Positions 8,293-16,863 of a stretch of DNA of 64,000 nucleotides are shown here, piece after piece. The stretch is taken from the NCBI RefSeq assembly GCF_001310275.1, contig NZ_LGYZ01000081.1:310001-374000 (forward strand), given 5' to 3'. Every line of letters starts with the position of its first letter. The first letter of the stretch is position 1. The position numbers and the translations under genes were made by a program. The DNA comes from Nocardia arizonensis. GTDB lineage: Bacteria; Actinomycetota; Actinomycetes; Mycobacteriales; Mycobacteriaceae. The notes beneath the pieces were generated by a model. The model was given only the letters and a program-made list of their open reading frames with translations, ran no database searches and was not told the origin of the DNA.

Positions 8293-8910
8293 GTGTCGTC
8301 CCCCAGGAGAACCCGCAATCCCCGGGGCGCGGGCGGTCGTTTGCGTGAGGAGTTGATCGAAGCGGCGAGCAAGCTGCTCGAGACGCTCGACGGTCAGGAA
8401 TCGCTGTCGCTGCGCGCGGTGGCCCGCGCCGCGGGCATCGCGCCGCAGAGCGTCTACCTGCACTTCGACGATCGGCGCGCACTGCTCTCGGCGGTATACG
8501 AGGTGCGCTTCGCCGAACTCGGCTCACGGCTGGCGGCGGTGACGGACCCCGATCCCGCGACCAGACTGCGCCGGATCTGCCACGCCTACTGCGATTACGG
8601 CTACACCCATCCCGGCCACTACCGGGTGCTGTTCAGCACCGCGGGCATGCCGGGCTGGGAGCCGACCGACGCGGCGCTGCCGGGACTGCCGGTATTCCGC
8701 ATGCTGGTGGACGCGGTCGCGGCCACCGGAAGTGCCGACCCGACCGCCACGGCCGCATGCCTGTGGACGGGTATGCACGGCTTGATCGTGCTGCGCCAGG
8801 ACCGTCCGAGCTTCCCGTGGCCCGATGCCGAGGTCCTGCTCGATACGCTCGTCGACGCGCACCTGTACGCCGCGAATCACGCGAGGGCCGAACGGGACTC
8901 GGCGACCTAG
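8293..8910 (+). CDS. TetR-family transcriptional regulator
   Basis: DNA-binding repressor of 205 residues. The N-terminal helix-turn-helix (about residues 20-65) ends with SLRAVARAAGIAPQSVYLHF, the conserved TetR recognition region. The C-terminal ligand domain (HPGHYRVLFSTAGMPGWEP, then ATAACLWTGMHGLIVLR) resembles the WHG-type TetR C-terminal domain. GTG at 8293 lies just beyond the palindrome at 8234-8281, implying autorepression and control of the divergent MBL hydrolase. Ligand unknown. Confidence 0.88.
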   Translation: MSSPRRTRNPRGAGGRLREELIEAASKLLETLDGQESLSLRAVARAAGIAPQSVYLHFDDRRALLSAVYEVRFAELGSRLAAVTDPDPATRLRRICHAYCDYGYTHPGHYRVLFSTAGMPGWEPTDAALPGLPVFRMLVDAVAATGSADPTATAACLWTGMHGLIVLRQDRPSFPWPDAEVLLDTLVDAHLYAANHARAERDSAT

Positions 8911-9135
8911 CGGATACGTCGCCGCTTATTCAGGGGCCTATACATCGCATTCGTCGGGCAACCGCACCGCGATTCGCGAGCATTCCCGCGACGACCAGCG
9001 TCGCGGGAATCAGCTTGCGAAATTTGGCAATTGCGTACCTATCGGAATTCTTCACCGATCGCCGAGCGGTGCGCGCCGGTCGTGGGTAGCGTCTGCGAAC
9101 ACGAAGCCGTTGTCGGGCGCGAGAGAGGAAAACCC

Positions 9136-9507
9136 TTGGCGGACATGGAAGTTGCCCTGAAGGACATGATGATGCTCGACGGCGCGGTTGCGGCCGCCGT
9201 CGTCGACTACGGCAGCGGCATGCCGCTCGGCATGCTGGGCGGCTCGAAGAGTTTCGATATCGAGGTCGCCGCCGCGGGCAATACCGAACTGGTGCGCGCC
9301 AAGATGCGCACGATCGAACAACTCGGCCTCGACCAGGAGATCGATGACGTGCTCATCACACTGGGCAGCCAGTACCACCTCATTCGCCCGACCCGCGGAC
9401 GCAAGGTCAAGGGCCTGTTCCTGTACCTCGCGCTGGACCGCGAGCGCGGCAATCTCGCGCTGGCCCGCCACCGGCTGAAGGACATCGAGGCCGAACTCGA
9501 GGTCTGA
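9136..9507 (+). CDS. Roadblock/LC7-like protein
   Basis: Small (123 aa) protein with the Roadblock/LC7 pattern: LDGAVAAAVVDYGSGMPLGM, then a run of small residues VAAAGNTELVRAKM, and a hydrophobic strand near the end (GLFLYLALDRERGNLALAR). In bacteria these proteins often partner small GTPases (MglB-like) or sit in signalling operons; no GTPase is next to it here. TTG at 9136 is preceded by GAGAGAGG at proper spacing; ATG at 9145 is the alternative. A strong hairpin terminator follows, so it is transcribed alone. Confidence 0.6.
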   Translation: MADMEVALKDMMMLDGAVAAAVVDYGSGMPLGMLGGSKSFDIEVAAAGNTELVRAKMRTIEQLGLDQEIDDVLITLGSQYHLIRPTRGRKVKGLFLYLALDRERGNLALARHRLKDIEAELEV

Positions 9508-9511
9508 GAAT

Positions 9512-9556
9512 CCCGCGCCCGGCCTCGCCGCCGTCCGGCGCGAGGCCGGGCGCGGG
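9512..9556 (+). terminator. Intrinsic-type hairpin after the Roadblock-like gene
   Basis: CCCGCGCCCGGCCTCGC (9512-9528) pairs perfectly with 9540-9556 across an 11-nt loop. This 17-bp GC-rich stem without a clear U-tract is the usual actinobacterial form. It separates the Roadblock-like gene from the ArsR gene downstream. Confidence 0.75.
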
Positions 9557-9659
9557 GTCGGCGTTCTCCCACCGGTACCTGGCGGAGTCGATAGACTGCT
9601 GACTCACGAAGAATCGGAAATCGTTGTGGCCGCGCGGAAGTTCGGGGTTGGAGGTCGTC

Positions 9660-10010
9660 GTGGGCGGTGCACGCCAACCGCTGTACCGAATGAAAGCCGA
9701 CTTCTTCAAGACGCTGGGCCACCCGGTGCGAATCCGGGTACTCGAACTGCTCAGCGAACGTGACCACGCGGTCTCGGAAATGCTGCCCGAAGTCGGCATC
9801 GAACCGGCGAATCTCTCACAACAACTGGCGATTCTGCGCCGCACCGGGCTGGTCACCGCTCGACGCGAGGGTCTGTCGGTGACCTACGCCCTGACCAGCC
9901 CGCAGGTCGCCGAACTCCTGCGGGTCGCCCGCGAGATCCTCACCACCGTCGTCGCCGGACAGGCCGAACTCCTGGAGGATTCGACGCTGGTCCAAGCCCG
10001 CTCGCAATGA
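9660..10010 (+). CDS. ArsR-family regulator, Rv0081-like
   Basis: Winged-helix regulator of 116 residues closely resembling M. tuberculosis Rv0081: PLYRMKADFFKTLGHPVRIR at the N-terminus, then NLSQQLAILRRTGLV in the recognition region, and a C-terminal helix without His/Cys clusters, so it is not obviously a metal sensor. Rv0081 acts as a hub regulator in hypoxia. In M. tuberculosis it directly follows Rv0079-Rv0080; here the three are separated by about 2.2 kb. GTG at 9660 follows GGAGG by 5 nt and is preferred over the in-frame upstream start at 9624. Confidence 0.82.
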   Translation: MGGARQPLYRMKADFFKTLGHPVRIRVLELLSERDHAVSEMLPEVGIEPANLSQQLAILRRTGLVTARREGLSVTYALTSPQVAELLRVAREILTTVVAGQAELLEDSTLVQARSQ

Positions 10011-10128
10011 TCGGCGCCCACGCGGCCGGACGCGCGCGACCGGTGCTGCGGGGAGTCGACAACGCCGTACCGACCGGATCGTCGCTTCACTCCCCGACCG
10101 GCGCCTGTGGTTCGAATCCCGTTCTCGA

Positions 10129-10533
10129 TCAGCGGATTTCGACGTGCAAGGAGTAGGTGGCGTTGCCGCGGGTCGGGCAGACGGTGATCCGGTAGTAGCC
10201 GAAGGCCGGGAGCACGATCTCGGTGTAGGTGTCCGCGACGAGCAGGGTGGGACCGTCGGGGCCGGCGATGCTGAAGTTCGCGTTGCCCTCGAGCGAGGTG
10301 AGGAACACGCTCATGGTCTGCCCGCGGCGGGCCTCCAGGTAGTAGTTGTCGGCATCGCCGCGCACGACCGCGCCGTCGATGACGGTTCCGCTGGTGCCGG
10401 GGGCGAAGTGGACGGTGCCGTTGTAGCCCGCCTGGGCGACGCCCGCGCCGCCGAAAGCGATCGCGACGGTCGCGGCGGCGGCGGTCAGTGCGACGGCGGC
10501 GGCGCGGAAGGGACGAGCGGAGGTGCGGGCCAT
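10129..10533 (-). CDS. Secreted protein with a PPC-like beta domain
   Basis: 134-residue exported protein. A classical signal peptide (basic RTSARPFR, long Ala/Val core, AQA cleavage site near residue 35) is followed by about 100 residues. Their pattern (ADNYYLEARRGQTMSVFL, GPDG, then LPAFGYYRITVCPTRGNATYSLHV) resembles the bacterial pre-peptidase C-terminal domain, a beta sandwich usually found beside secreted peptidases. Here it stands alone. ATG at 10533 is chosen because it starts the signal peptide and has AGGA upstream; the longer open frame runs antisense to the esterase gene. Confidence 0.7.
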   Translation of the reverse strand: MARTSARPFRAAAVALTAAAATVAIAFGGAGVAQAGYNGTVHFAPGTSGTVIDGAVVRGDADNYYLEARRGQTMSVFLTSLEGNANFSIAGPDGPTLLVADTYTEIVLPAFGYYRITVCPTRGNATYSLHVEIR

Positions 10534-10613
10534 GATCGGAAGTCCTGTCGTGGTGGGGCCTTTGAACGACTCCGAGTGTCGGCCCGCCCGCTTGCGACCG
10601 GCTGAAGGCGCGG

Positions 10614-11621
10614 TTAAAGCCCCGCCTCGAAGGCCGCGCGCAGCGCCTCGCACTGGGCTCGGAAGAACGCGCGCGACACCCGGACGCCGGGCAGCGCCCG
10701 ATCGAATCCGTGGAAGGCCCCCGGCACCTCGACCACCTCGCAGGCCACCCCGGCCGCGCGTAGCCGCCGCGCGTAGGCCAGATCCTCGTCGTGGAACAGA
10801 TCCGCCGAACCCACCCCGAGCCAGGCGGGCGGCAGACCGCTCAGGTCGCGGTGGCGCGCGGGTACCGCCACCGCCGGGTCTGCGGTACCCAGATAGGACC
10901 GCCACCCGTAGCGATTGGAGCGCAGGCCCCACAGCCGGTGCGCGCTCACATCCACGTCCTCGCGCGGCGTCGTACGATCGTCCAGCATCGGATAGACCAG
11001 CAGTTGCAGCACCGGGCGCACCCCGCCCCGGTCGCGCGCCGCGATGGCGAGCGCCGCGGTGAGCCCGCCGCCCGCGCTCGCGCCGCCGACGGCCAGCCGC
11101 GCCGGGTCGACGCCCGGCTGCCCGGCCAGCCACGTGAGCGCGGTGTAGCAGTCCTCCACCGGAATCGGGTACGGATGCCGCGGGGCCAGCCGGTACTCGA
11201 CCGCGGCGACAACGATGCCGAGCCGGTCGGCGAAGCGGCGGCACACATGGTCGTCCTGACGGGCGCTGCCGATCACATAGCCGCCGCCGTGTATCCACAG
11301 CAGAGCGGGCGTCGCGACGGCCGGATCGAAGGTCGCGGGCCGGTGCACCCGAACCGAGACATGCGGGTCGATACGGATCTGCTCGACGCCGGGCGCACCC
11401 GGCATGAGCGAGATCAGCGCGTTCAATACCGGCGCGGTGCGCGGCCCGACCATCTCGCGCGGCAGCAGGGCGGCGCCGAGGCGCAGGTCGGCATGGACGG
11501 CGGACGGGACACGCCCGCGCAGGAACGCTCCCGCTGTCACCCCCGCCGCGAGCGCGGGCACCAGCATCCGCCGAATCGATTTCCCGCCGTGTCCGTGTCG
11601 ATCGGACCGTGACTCACGCAT
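10614..11621 (-). CDS. Alpha/beta hydrolase of the hormone-sensitive-lipase (GDXG) family
   Basis: Esterase/lipase of 335 residues. It shows the HGGG oxyanion-hole motif (WIHGGGYVIGS), the nucleophile elbow GASAGGG, the acid residue in VGSADLFHDED and the His in PGAFHGF, the full set for the HSL/GDXG family. The N-terminus is basic with a hydrophobic stretch (about residues 18-35), suggesting a membrane anchor or signal. ATG at 11621 (MRESRSDRHG) is taken; the frame remains open upstream but lacks a credible ribosome site. Likely acts on short-chain esters or lipids. Confidence 0.83.
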   Translation of the reverse strand: MRESRSDRHGHGGKSIRRMLVPALAAGVTAGAFLRGRVPSAVHADLRLGAALLPREMVGPRTAPVLNALISLMPGAPGVEQIRIDPHVSVRVHRPATFDPAVATPALLWIHGGGYVIGSARQDDHVCRRFADRLGIVVAAVEYRLAPRHPYPIPVEDCYTALTWLAGQPGVDPARLAVGGASAGGGLTAALAIAARDRGGVRPVLQLLVYPMLDDRTTPREDVDVSAHRLWGLRSNRYGWRSYLGTADPAVAVPARHRDLSGLPPAWLGVGSADLFHDEDLAYARRLRAAGVACEVVEVPGAFHGFDRALPGVRVSRAFFRAQCEALRAAFEAGL

Positions 11622-11782
11622 ATCCGTTTCCCAACTTTCGCCGTAGTAGCCGATCACGGCGTCGACGCGACACACTACCGTCGCCGCGCCTCTGTTCGAG
11701 CCGAGTTCGGGTTCTGCATGGACCTCGATCACACGCGCGCGAGTACCTTCGGGACTTGCCGCGCCGCCTTTCACCGTAGTAC

Positions 11783-11804
11783 TGTCCAGACAGTTGTCCA
11801 GATC
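11783..11804 (+). promoter_or_regulatory. Tandem 12-bp-spaced operator upstream of cyp51
   Basis: TGTCCAGACA (11783-11792) and TGTCCAGATC (11795-11804) lie in direct repeat with 12-bp periodicity, 35 bp before the cyp51 ATG. The same element occurs at four other promoters between 14.9 and 19.8 kb. A second, weaker palindrome (TTCGGACATG/CATGCCTGAA, 11809-11828) lies between it and the start codon. Confidence 0.7.
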
Positions 11805-11839
11805 AGGTTTCGGACATGCATGCCTGAAAGGTTGCAGAA

Positions 11840-13195
11840 ATGACGTTGGTCAAACCGCGACAGGTTTCCGGGGGCGAGCACGAACACGGCCACCTCGAGG
11901 AGTTCCGTACCGACCCGATCGCGCTCATGCGGCGTGTCCGCGAGGAATGCGGAGATGTGGGCTCGTTCCGCCTCGCGGACAAGGACGTGATCCTGCTGAC
12001 AGGTGCCGAGGCCAACGAATTCTTCTTCAGATCCAGCGACGAGGAACTCGACCAGGCGGCGGCCTATCCGTTCATGAAGCCGATCTTCGGCGAGGGCGTC
12101 GTCTTCGACGCCAGCCCGGAGCGCCGCAAGGAGATGCTGCACAACCAGGCGCTGCGCGGTGAGCACATGCGCGGCCACGCCGAGACCATCGCCCGCGAAG
12201 TGGACGAGATGCTGGCCCGCTGGGACGACGAGGGCGAGATCGATCTACTCGAGTTCTTCGCCGAGCTGACCATCTACACTTCCTCGGCCTGCCTGATCGG
12301 CGTCAAGTTCCGCAACGAGCTCGACGAGCGCTTCGCCCATCTCTACCACGAGCTAGAGCGCGGCACCGACGCCTACTGCTACGTCGATCCCTACGCCGAC
12401 ATCGAGAGCTTCCGCATCCGCGACGAGTCGCGGGCCAAGCTGGTCGAGCTTGTCCAGGAGATCATGAACGGGCGCATCGCGAATCCGCCGCAGGGCAAGG
12501 AGGACCGCGACATGCTCGACGTGCTGGTCTCCATCCCCGGCGACGACGGCAACCCGCGCTTCAGCGCCAGCGAGATCACCGGCATCTTCATCTCCATGAT
12601 GTTCGCCGGTCACCACACCACGTCCGGCACCGCGGCGTGGACGGTCATCGAACTGCTGCGCCACCCCGAGGTGCTGGCCGAGGTGGTCACCGAACTCGAC
12701 GAGCTGTTCGCCGACGGCGCCACCGTCAGCCACCACGCCATGCGTCAGATCCCCAAGCTCGAGGCCGCCCTCAAGGAGACCCTGCGCCTGCACCCGCCGC
12801 TGATCATCCTCATGCGGGTAGCCAGGGGCGAGTTCGAGGTGTGCGGGCACAGCATCGGACAGGGCGACCTGGTGGCGACCACCCCCGCGGTCTCCAACCG
12901 TCTGCCCGAGGACTTCCCGAATCCGAACACCTTCGATCCGGGCCGCTATATCGACCCGAACCAGGAAGACCTCGTCAACCGGTGGACCTGGATTCCCTTC
13001 GGCGCGGGCCGCCACCGCTGCGTCGGCGCGCCGTTCGCACTCATGCAGCTCAAGGCGATCTTCTCGATCCTGTTGCGGGACTGGGAATTCGAGTTGGCGC
13101 AGCCGTCGGACAGCTACCGCAACGACCACTCCAAGATGGTCGTGCAGCTCGAGCAGCCGTGCACCATCCGCTACCGCAGGCGCGACCGCGCCTGA
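11840..13195 (+). CDS. cyp51: CYP51, sterol 14-alpha-demethylase cytochrome P450
   Basis: Nearly collinear with M. tuberculosis CYP51 (Rv0764c): same length (451 aa), shared blocks such as EHGHLEEFRTDP, FGEGVVFDASPERRKEMLHN and LTIYTSSACLIG, and the heme cysteine C394 in FGAGRHRC at the same residue number. The I-helix motif is MFAGHHTTSGTA, and the ExxR is ETLR. The enzyme removes the 14-alpha-methyl of sterols using electrons from a ferredoxin. No ferredoxin gene is adjacent, unlike in M. tuberculosis (Rv0763c). The physiological substrate in actinobacteria is unclear. Controlled by the tandem operator at 11783. Confidence 0.95.
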   Translation: MTLVKPRQVSGGEHEHGHLEEFRTDPIALMRRVREECGDVGSFRLADKDVILLTGAEANEFFFRSSDEELDQAAAYPFMKPIFGEGVVFDASPERRKEMLHNQALRGEHMRGHAETIAREVDEMLARWDDEGEIDLLEFFAELTIYTSSACLIGVKFRNELDERFAHLYHELERGTDAYCYVDPYADIESFRIRDESRAKLVELVQEIMNGRIANPPQGKEDRDMLDVLVSIPGDDGNPRFSASEITGIFISMMFAGHHTTSGTAAWTVIELLRHPEVLAEVVTELDELFADGATVSHHAMRQIPKLEAALKETLRLHPPLIILMRVARGEFEVCGHSIGQGDLVATTPAVSNRLPEDFPNPNTFDPGRYIDPNQEDLVNRWTWIPFGAGRHRCVGAPFALMQLKAIFSILLRDWEFELAQPSDSYRNDHSKMVVQLEQPCTIRYRRRDRA

Positions 13196-13202
13196 ATCAC
13201 GC

Positions 13203-13247
13203 ACGGCGAGAAGGGCGCCGCCCGGGTGGCGGCGCCCTTCTCGCCGT
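13203..13247. terminator. Bidirectional hairpin terminator between cyp51 and the acyl-CoA ligase
   Basis: A perfect 20-bp inverted repeat (13203-13222 with 13228-13247) with a 5-nt CGGGT loop lies between two convergent genes, 8 bp after the cyp51 stop. It can serve both directions. Confidence 0.88.
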
Positions 13248-13291
13248 CGCGGGCGAAAGCGCCCGCGGTGACCGGCTTCCGATACTCGGCA

Positions 13292-14908
13292 CTAACCCGA
13301 TCCGACGACGTGATCGGGGTCGCGGCTCTCGGCGTGCGTCTTGGCCCAGCGATAGTCGGGCTTGCCCGAGGGCGTGCGGGTGACCGACTCCGCCACCCAG
13401 ATGCGCCGCGGCAGTTTGTATCCGGCCAGATGGGCGCGCACGTGGGTGACCAGCGAATCGAAATCCACCGCCGTGGTCTCGGCGACCGACACCACGGCGG
13501 CGACGGCGTATCCCCAGCGCTCGTCGGGCACCCCGATGACGACCGCGTCGTAGATCGAGTCGTGCGCCTTGACCACGGCCTCGACCTCTTCGGCGAAGAC
13601 CTTCTCGCCGCCGGTGTTGATGACCATGTTGCCGCGTCCGATGAGGGTGATCGAGCCGTCGCCCTCGGCGCGCGCCCGGTCGTCGGTGACGACCATGCGC
13701 ACGCCGTCCACAGTGCGGAACAGCCTCTCGGTCCTGGCCGGGTCCTTGTAGTAGCCGATCGGCACCGAACCGGTCTTGGCCAGCCAACCCTCCGCGCCGT
13801 CGGGGACCGGACGGCCCTCGTCGTCGACGACGATGGCGCCGCGACCGATCCGCACCCGCGGCCCGCGCGCCGGGTCGTCGTTCTTCTCGGCGAAACCCAT
13901 ACCGCCGAAACCGGTTTCGGACGAGCCGATGGAATCGGAGACGACCGCGTGCGGGAACAGTTCCAGCAGTTGGTTCTTCACCGGCTGCGACAGCAGCGCC
14001 GCGCCGGAGGCGATGGCGACCAGTGAGCTCGCGTCCACCGGATTCGCGCGGTAGGCGTCGAGCAGCGGACGCGCCATCGCGTCGCCGGTGATGACCAGCA
14101 CGCCGGGGCGTTCGGCGGCGACACCGCGCCAGATGGCCGCGGGATCGAATTTTGGGGTGTAGATCACCGCGTTGCCGGTCCACAGCGCGGTGAAGGACGG
14201 CATCATGGCCGAGGCGTGGATGAGCGGAGGCAGGATCAGCCATCGGGTGGGATCGTTCTCGGCGCCCACCCGCGACTGCTGGTATTCGTCGACCACCGGT
14301 TCGCCGGTGTAGAAGTCGATGCCGCCGCCGAGGACGCGCCACATGTCCTCCTGACGCCACATCACGCCCTTGGGCAGGCCCGTGGTGCCGCCGGTGTACA
14401 TCATGAACAGGTCGTCGGCGCTGCGTCCTACGTCCGGGCGCGCGGTCGGTTGACCGGCCAGCGCCCGCTCGTACGGCGTTGCGCGGCTCTCGATCTCGGC
14501 ATCGGCCGAATCGTCGTCCACGACCAGCAGGTGACGCAGTCCGGGGGTGTGCGAGCGCGCCCGCTCCACCATCGGCGCGTAGGCGCGATGGTGCACCAGG
14601 ATTTCGATGTCGGCGTTGTCGTAGAGGTAACGCAGCTCTTCCGGGCCGTATCGGTAATTGACGTTGACCGGAACCGACCGCAGCTTGAAGGCGGCGATGA
14701 GCGTTTCCATCGTCTCGATGCTGTTGTGCATCTGGAATCCGAGATGCGTGCCCTGCCCCGCCCCGTGGGCGGCCAGGTGGTGCGCGAGGCGATTCGCGCG
14801 CTCATCGAGCTCGCGGTAGGTGATCCTGCGGTCGCCCTGAATCAGCGCCACCCGCTCGGGCATGGCGTCGACCGCGTGCTCGAACAGGTCGGCAAAGGAG
14901 TTCGACAT
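13292..14908 (-). CDS. Acyl-CoA synthetase (FadD-type AMP-binding ligase)
   Basis: ATP-dependent ligase of 538 residues that activates a carboxylic acid as acyl-CoA. The P-loop-like motif YTGGTTGLPKG is at residues 171-181, the adenylate motif SSETGFGG is near 325, the hinge region is GRGNMVINTGGEKVFAEEVE, and the catalytic lysine is K516 in TPSGKPDY. Overall it resembles the FadD19/FadD17-like group of actinobacterial steroid or branched-chain ligases, but specificity is not readable. It is transcribed away from the MCE gene and has its own tandem operator at 14966-14987. Confidence 0.9.
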   Translation of the reverse strand: MSNSFADLFEHAVDAMPERVALIQGDRRITYRELDERANRLAHHLAAHGAGQGTHLGFQMHNSIETMETLIAAFKLRSVPVNVNYRYGPEELRYLYDNADIEILVHHRAYAPMVERARSHTPGLRHLLVVDDDSADAEIESRATPYERALAGQPTARPDVGRSADDLFMMYTGGTTGLPKGVMWRQEDMWRVLGGGIDFYTGEPVVDEYQQSRVGAENDPTRWLILPPLIHASAMMPSFTALWTGNAVIYTPKFDPAAIWRGVAAERPGVLVITGDAMARPLLDAYRANPVDASSLVAIASGAALLSQPVKNQLLELFPHAVVSDSIGSSETGFGGMGFAEKNDDPARGPRVRIGRGAIVVDDEGRPVPDGAEGWLAKTGSVPIGYYKDPARTERLFRTVDGVRMVVTDDRARAEGDGSITLIGRGNMVINTGGEKVFAEEVEAVVKAHDSIYDAVVIGVPDERWGYAVAAVVSVAETTAVDFDSLVTHVRAHLAGYKLPRRIWVAESVTRTPSGKPDYRWAKTHAESRDPDHVVGSG

Positions 14909-14965
14909 GGACTTCTCTTCTCCGGCGGGACTTCGGCCTCCTGTCTACCACAGGAGCTGGAACCT

Positions 14966-14987
14966 ATTCCAGACATCATTCCAGACA
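14966..14987 (-). promoter_or_regulatory. Tandem 12-bp-spaced operator upstream of the acyl-CoA ligase
   Basis: ATTCCAGACA occurs at 14966-14975 and again at 14978-14987, exactly 12 bp apart. The pair starts 57 bp upstream of the ligase ATG (14908). A flanking CTGGAA at 14956-14961 forms an inverted repeat with the first TTCCAG. This is the cleanest duplicate in the set. Confidence 0.7.
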
Positions 14988-15205
14988 TATGATCACCGCA
15001 GTGGCGGCACGACATCGACGCACCGCCGGTCGCGTCGATTCCGTGGCCGCCGATCTCGATTTCGACACGCCGCCACGAGCCCGGCGCCGCGGCACCGGGC
15101 GGCGTGTTCGACTGGACTCGACGGGCTCGCGAGCGGCCCGACAAGCCACGGAACGAGTCGACCAAGCGACCAGCAGCATCGTTTCGGCAAATTCACCGAA
15201 ACCGT

Positions 15206-15227
15206 TTCCTGGAACAGTGTCCAGACA
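15206..15227 (+). promoter_or_regulatory. Tandem operator upstream of the MCE gene
   Basis: TTCCTGGAAC (15206-15215, degenerate) and TGTCCAGACA (15218-15227, perfect) repeat at 12 bp, about 127 bp before the MCE start at 15355. The 446-bp gap between the ligase and MCE genes therefore holds two separate operators; I see no gene in it. Confidence 0.62.
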
Positions 15228-15354
15228 TAAGATCGACACCTGTCCGGGCGCTGTTCGTCCGAGCGGCCCGAAAGGGCTCCGGCGACCGCCTCGCGGCGCC
15301 CCCGAATACCGAGCGCGCCGGACCCGAGTCGGCGATCGCCCGAGAGGTGAACCA

Positions 15355-16578
15355 GTGGTGGAGAAACACCCGACCGAACGCTCCAGCCGCCTAGAGCGGC
15401 TGCAACGACTGTTCGGGCTGAAACTGGCCGGTCTGCTCATGGTCGTGGTGATCGCCGCCGTCATAGCACTGGCGTTGGGGTCCTTCGCGGGCAGCTTCCG
15501 ATCCGAGGCGGAGGTGATCGTGTACGCGCCCCGATCAGGACTGGTACTCGACCCGGATGCCAAGGTGCGACTGCGGGGGGTCGAGATCGGCCGCGTCGCC
15601 GAGGTGTCCTATCGCGACGACCGCGCGATGCTACGGCTGGCGATCGATACCGATCAGCTGCGCCTCGTCCCGTCCGACGTCACCGTCGACATTCGCTCGA
15701 CCACCATCTTCGGCGCCAAATACGTCAATTTCGTGGCGCCCGCCGACGCCTCGTCCACACCACTGAAGCCCGGTTCGACCCTGCGCGCCGAGTCGGTGAC
15801 CGTCGAGATCAACACCGTGTTCGAGCAATTGGCGGCCGTGCTGGAGAAGATCGAGCCCGCGAAACTCAATGCCACCCTGAGCGCCATCGGCACCGCGCTC
15901 GACGGCCGCGGCAATCAGCTCGGCGAGACGCTGACCCGCGCCGACGCCTACCTGAAGGAGATCAACCCGAGCATTCCGGCATTGCAGCGCGACGCCGTCG
16001 CCGCGGCCGAGGTCACCGACATCTACGCCGACACCGCCGCCGATCTGCTGCGCACCCTCGACAACGCCACCGTCACCGGCGCCACCATCGCGCGATCCGA
16101 AGATGAACTCGACGCCGTCCTGCTGAATGTGACCGGCCTGGCGAACACCGGCACCGCCGTACTCGGCGAGAACGAACGCGATCTCATCACCAGCATGGCC
16201 CTGCTGCGGCCGACCTCGGAACTGCTCCTGGAATACGCGCCCGCGCTGAACTGTGTCATCAACGGACTCGGTTCGCTCATGCCGCTGGCCGAACTCCTCT
16301 TCGGCGGCGGACCGGACCCGTGGCTGGCGTTCAACACCAACTTCCTGCTCGCGGGCGAGCCCTACAAGTACCCGGGGGATCTGCCCAAGGTGAACGCCAC
16401 CGGCGGACCGCGCTGTGAGGGCGTCCTCGACCGGGTGCCGGGCAGCCACTCGAACTATCTGGTCACCGATACCAACGAGGGCGCACCGCACGTCCCACCG
16501 ACCAAGCAGGATCTCGACCATCCGCGCGTGTTCGAGATCCTGTTCGGCGGGCTGCCCGGCGTGACCTCGCCGTTCTGA
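15355..16578 (+). CDS. Stand-alone MCE-family lipid-transport protein (MceA-like)
   Basis: Cell-envelope substrate-binding protein of the Mce transporters, 407 residues. One N-terminal transmembrane helix (about residues 20-45) precedes the MCE domain (VIVYAPRSGLVLDPDAKVRL, about 57-135), then a long helical region, and a C-terminal part with PGDLPKVNATGGPRCEG as in MceA subunits. Normally six mce genes follow two yrbE permeases; here there is one gene with none. The start GTG at 15355 has GAGAGG 7 nt upstream. Its operator is shared with CYP51 and the ligase, so it may feed lipid substrate to them through a permease encoded elsewhere. Confidence 0.85.
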   Translation: MVEKHPTERSSRLERLQRLFGLKLAGLLMVVVIAAVIALALGSFAGSFRSEAEVIVYAPRSGLVLDPDAKVRLRGVEIGRVAEVSYRDDRAMLRLAIDTDQLRLVPSDVTVDIRSTTIFGAKYVNFVAPADASSTPLKPGSTLRAESVTVEINTVFEQLAAVLEKIEPAKLNATLSAIGTALDGRGNQLGETLTRADAYLKEINPSIPALQRDAVAAAEVTDIYADTAADLLRTLDNATVTGATIARSEDELDAVLLNVTGLANTGTAVLGENERDLITSMALLRPTSELLLEYAPALNCVINGLGSLMPLAELLFGGGPDPWLAFNTNFLLAGEPYKYPGDLPKVNATGGPRCEGVLDRVPGSHSNYLVTDTNEGAPHVPPTKQDLDHPRVFEILFGGLPGVTSPF

Positions 16579-16787
16579 TCCGCCGCGCGGTCGCGATCCG
16601 GCCCCGCCATGGTTCGGTCCGATCGGCGCAGCGCCGGACTGTGTCCTCGGTCGCGCGTCGGACGAGCGCGTGCGGTGCGGGGGTGATGACCTGGGCGACC
16701 GACGCCGATTCGGAACATCACGGGAGCCCGCGCGCGTCGTCCCACTCAGCGGATGCGGGCTTGCGCCGACCGAAGGAGTCGCCGTAT

Positions 16788-16821
16788 ATTCCGAACACCT
16801 GTCCAGACAGCATTCCTTGCA
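16788..16821 (+). promoter_or_regulatory. Triple 12-bp-spaced operator upstream of the CMD-like/LLM operon
   Basis: Three elements at exact 12-bp steps: ATTCCGAACA (16788), TGTCCAGACA (16800) and ATTCCTTGCA (16812). The middle one is a perfect copy of the shared element and the outer ones are degenerate. The array ends 42 bp before the ATG at 16864. Confidence 0.65.
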
Positions 16822-16863
16822 GCGATCGGCGCTGACCGGACACCGTCGAAAGGGGACACCCAC

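Noticed and set aside
10049..10096. CGGGGAGT/ACTCCCCG inverted repeat as terminator between two convergent genes
   Set aside because: Only 8 bp with a 32-nt loop, so too weak to list as a terminator, though its position would suit one.
10108..10130. GGTTCGAATCC resembling a tRNA T-loop
   Set aside because: The flanking bases do not form the 5-bp T-stem, and there is no acceptor or anticodon arm upstream. Probably chance, or at most a decayed tRNA 3' end.
14989..15354. N-terminal extension of the MCE protein
   Set aside because: The open frame upstream covers two operator clusters and a promoter; GTG at 15355 with GAGAGG fits the protein's membrane helix.
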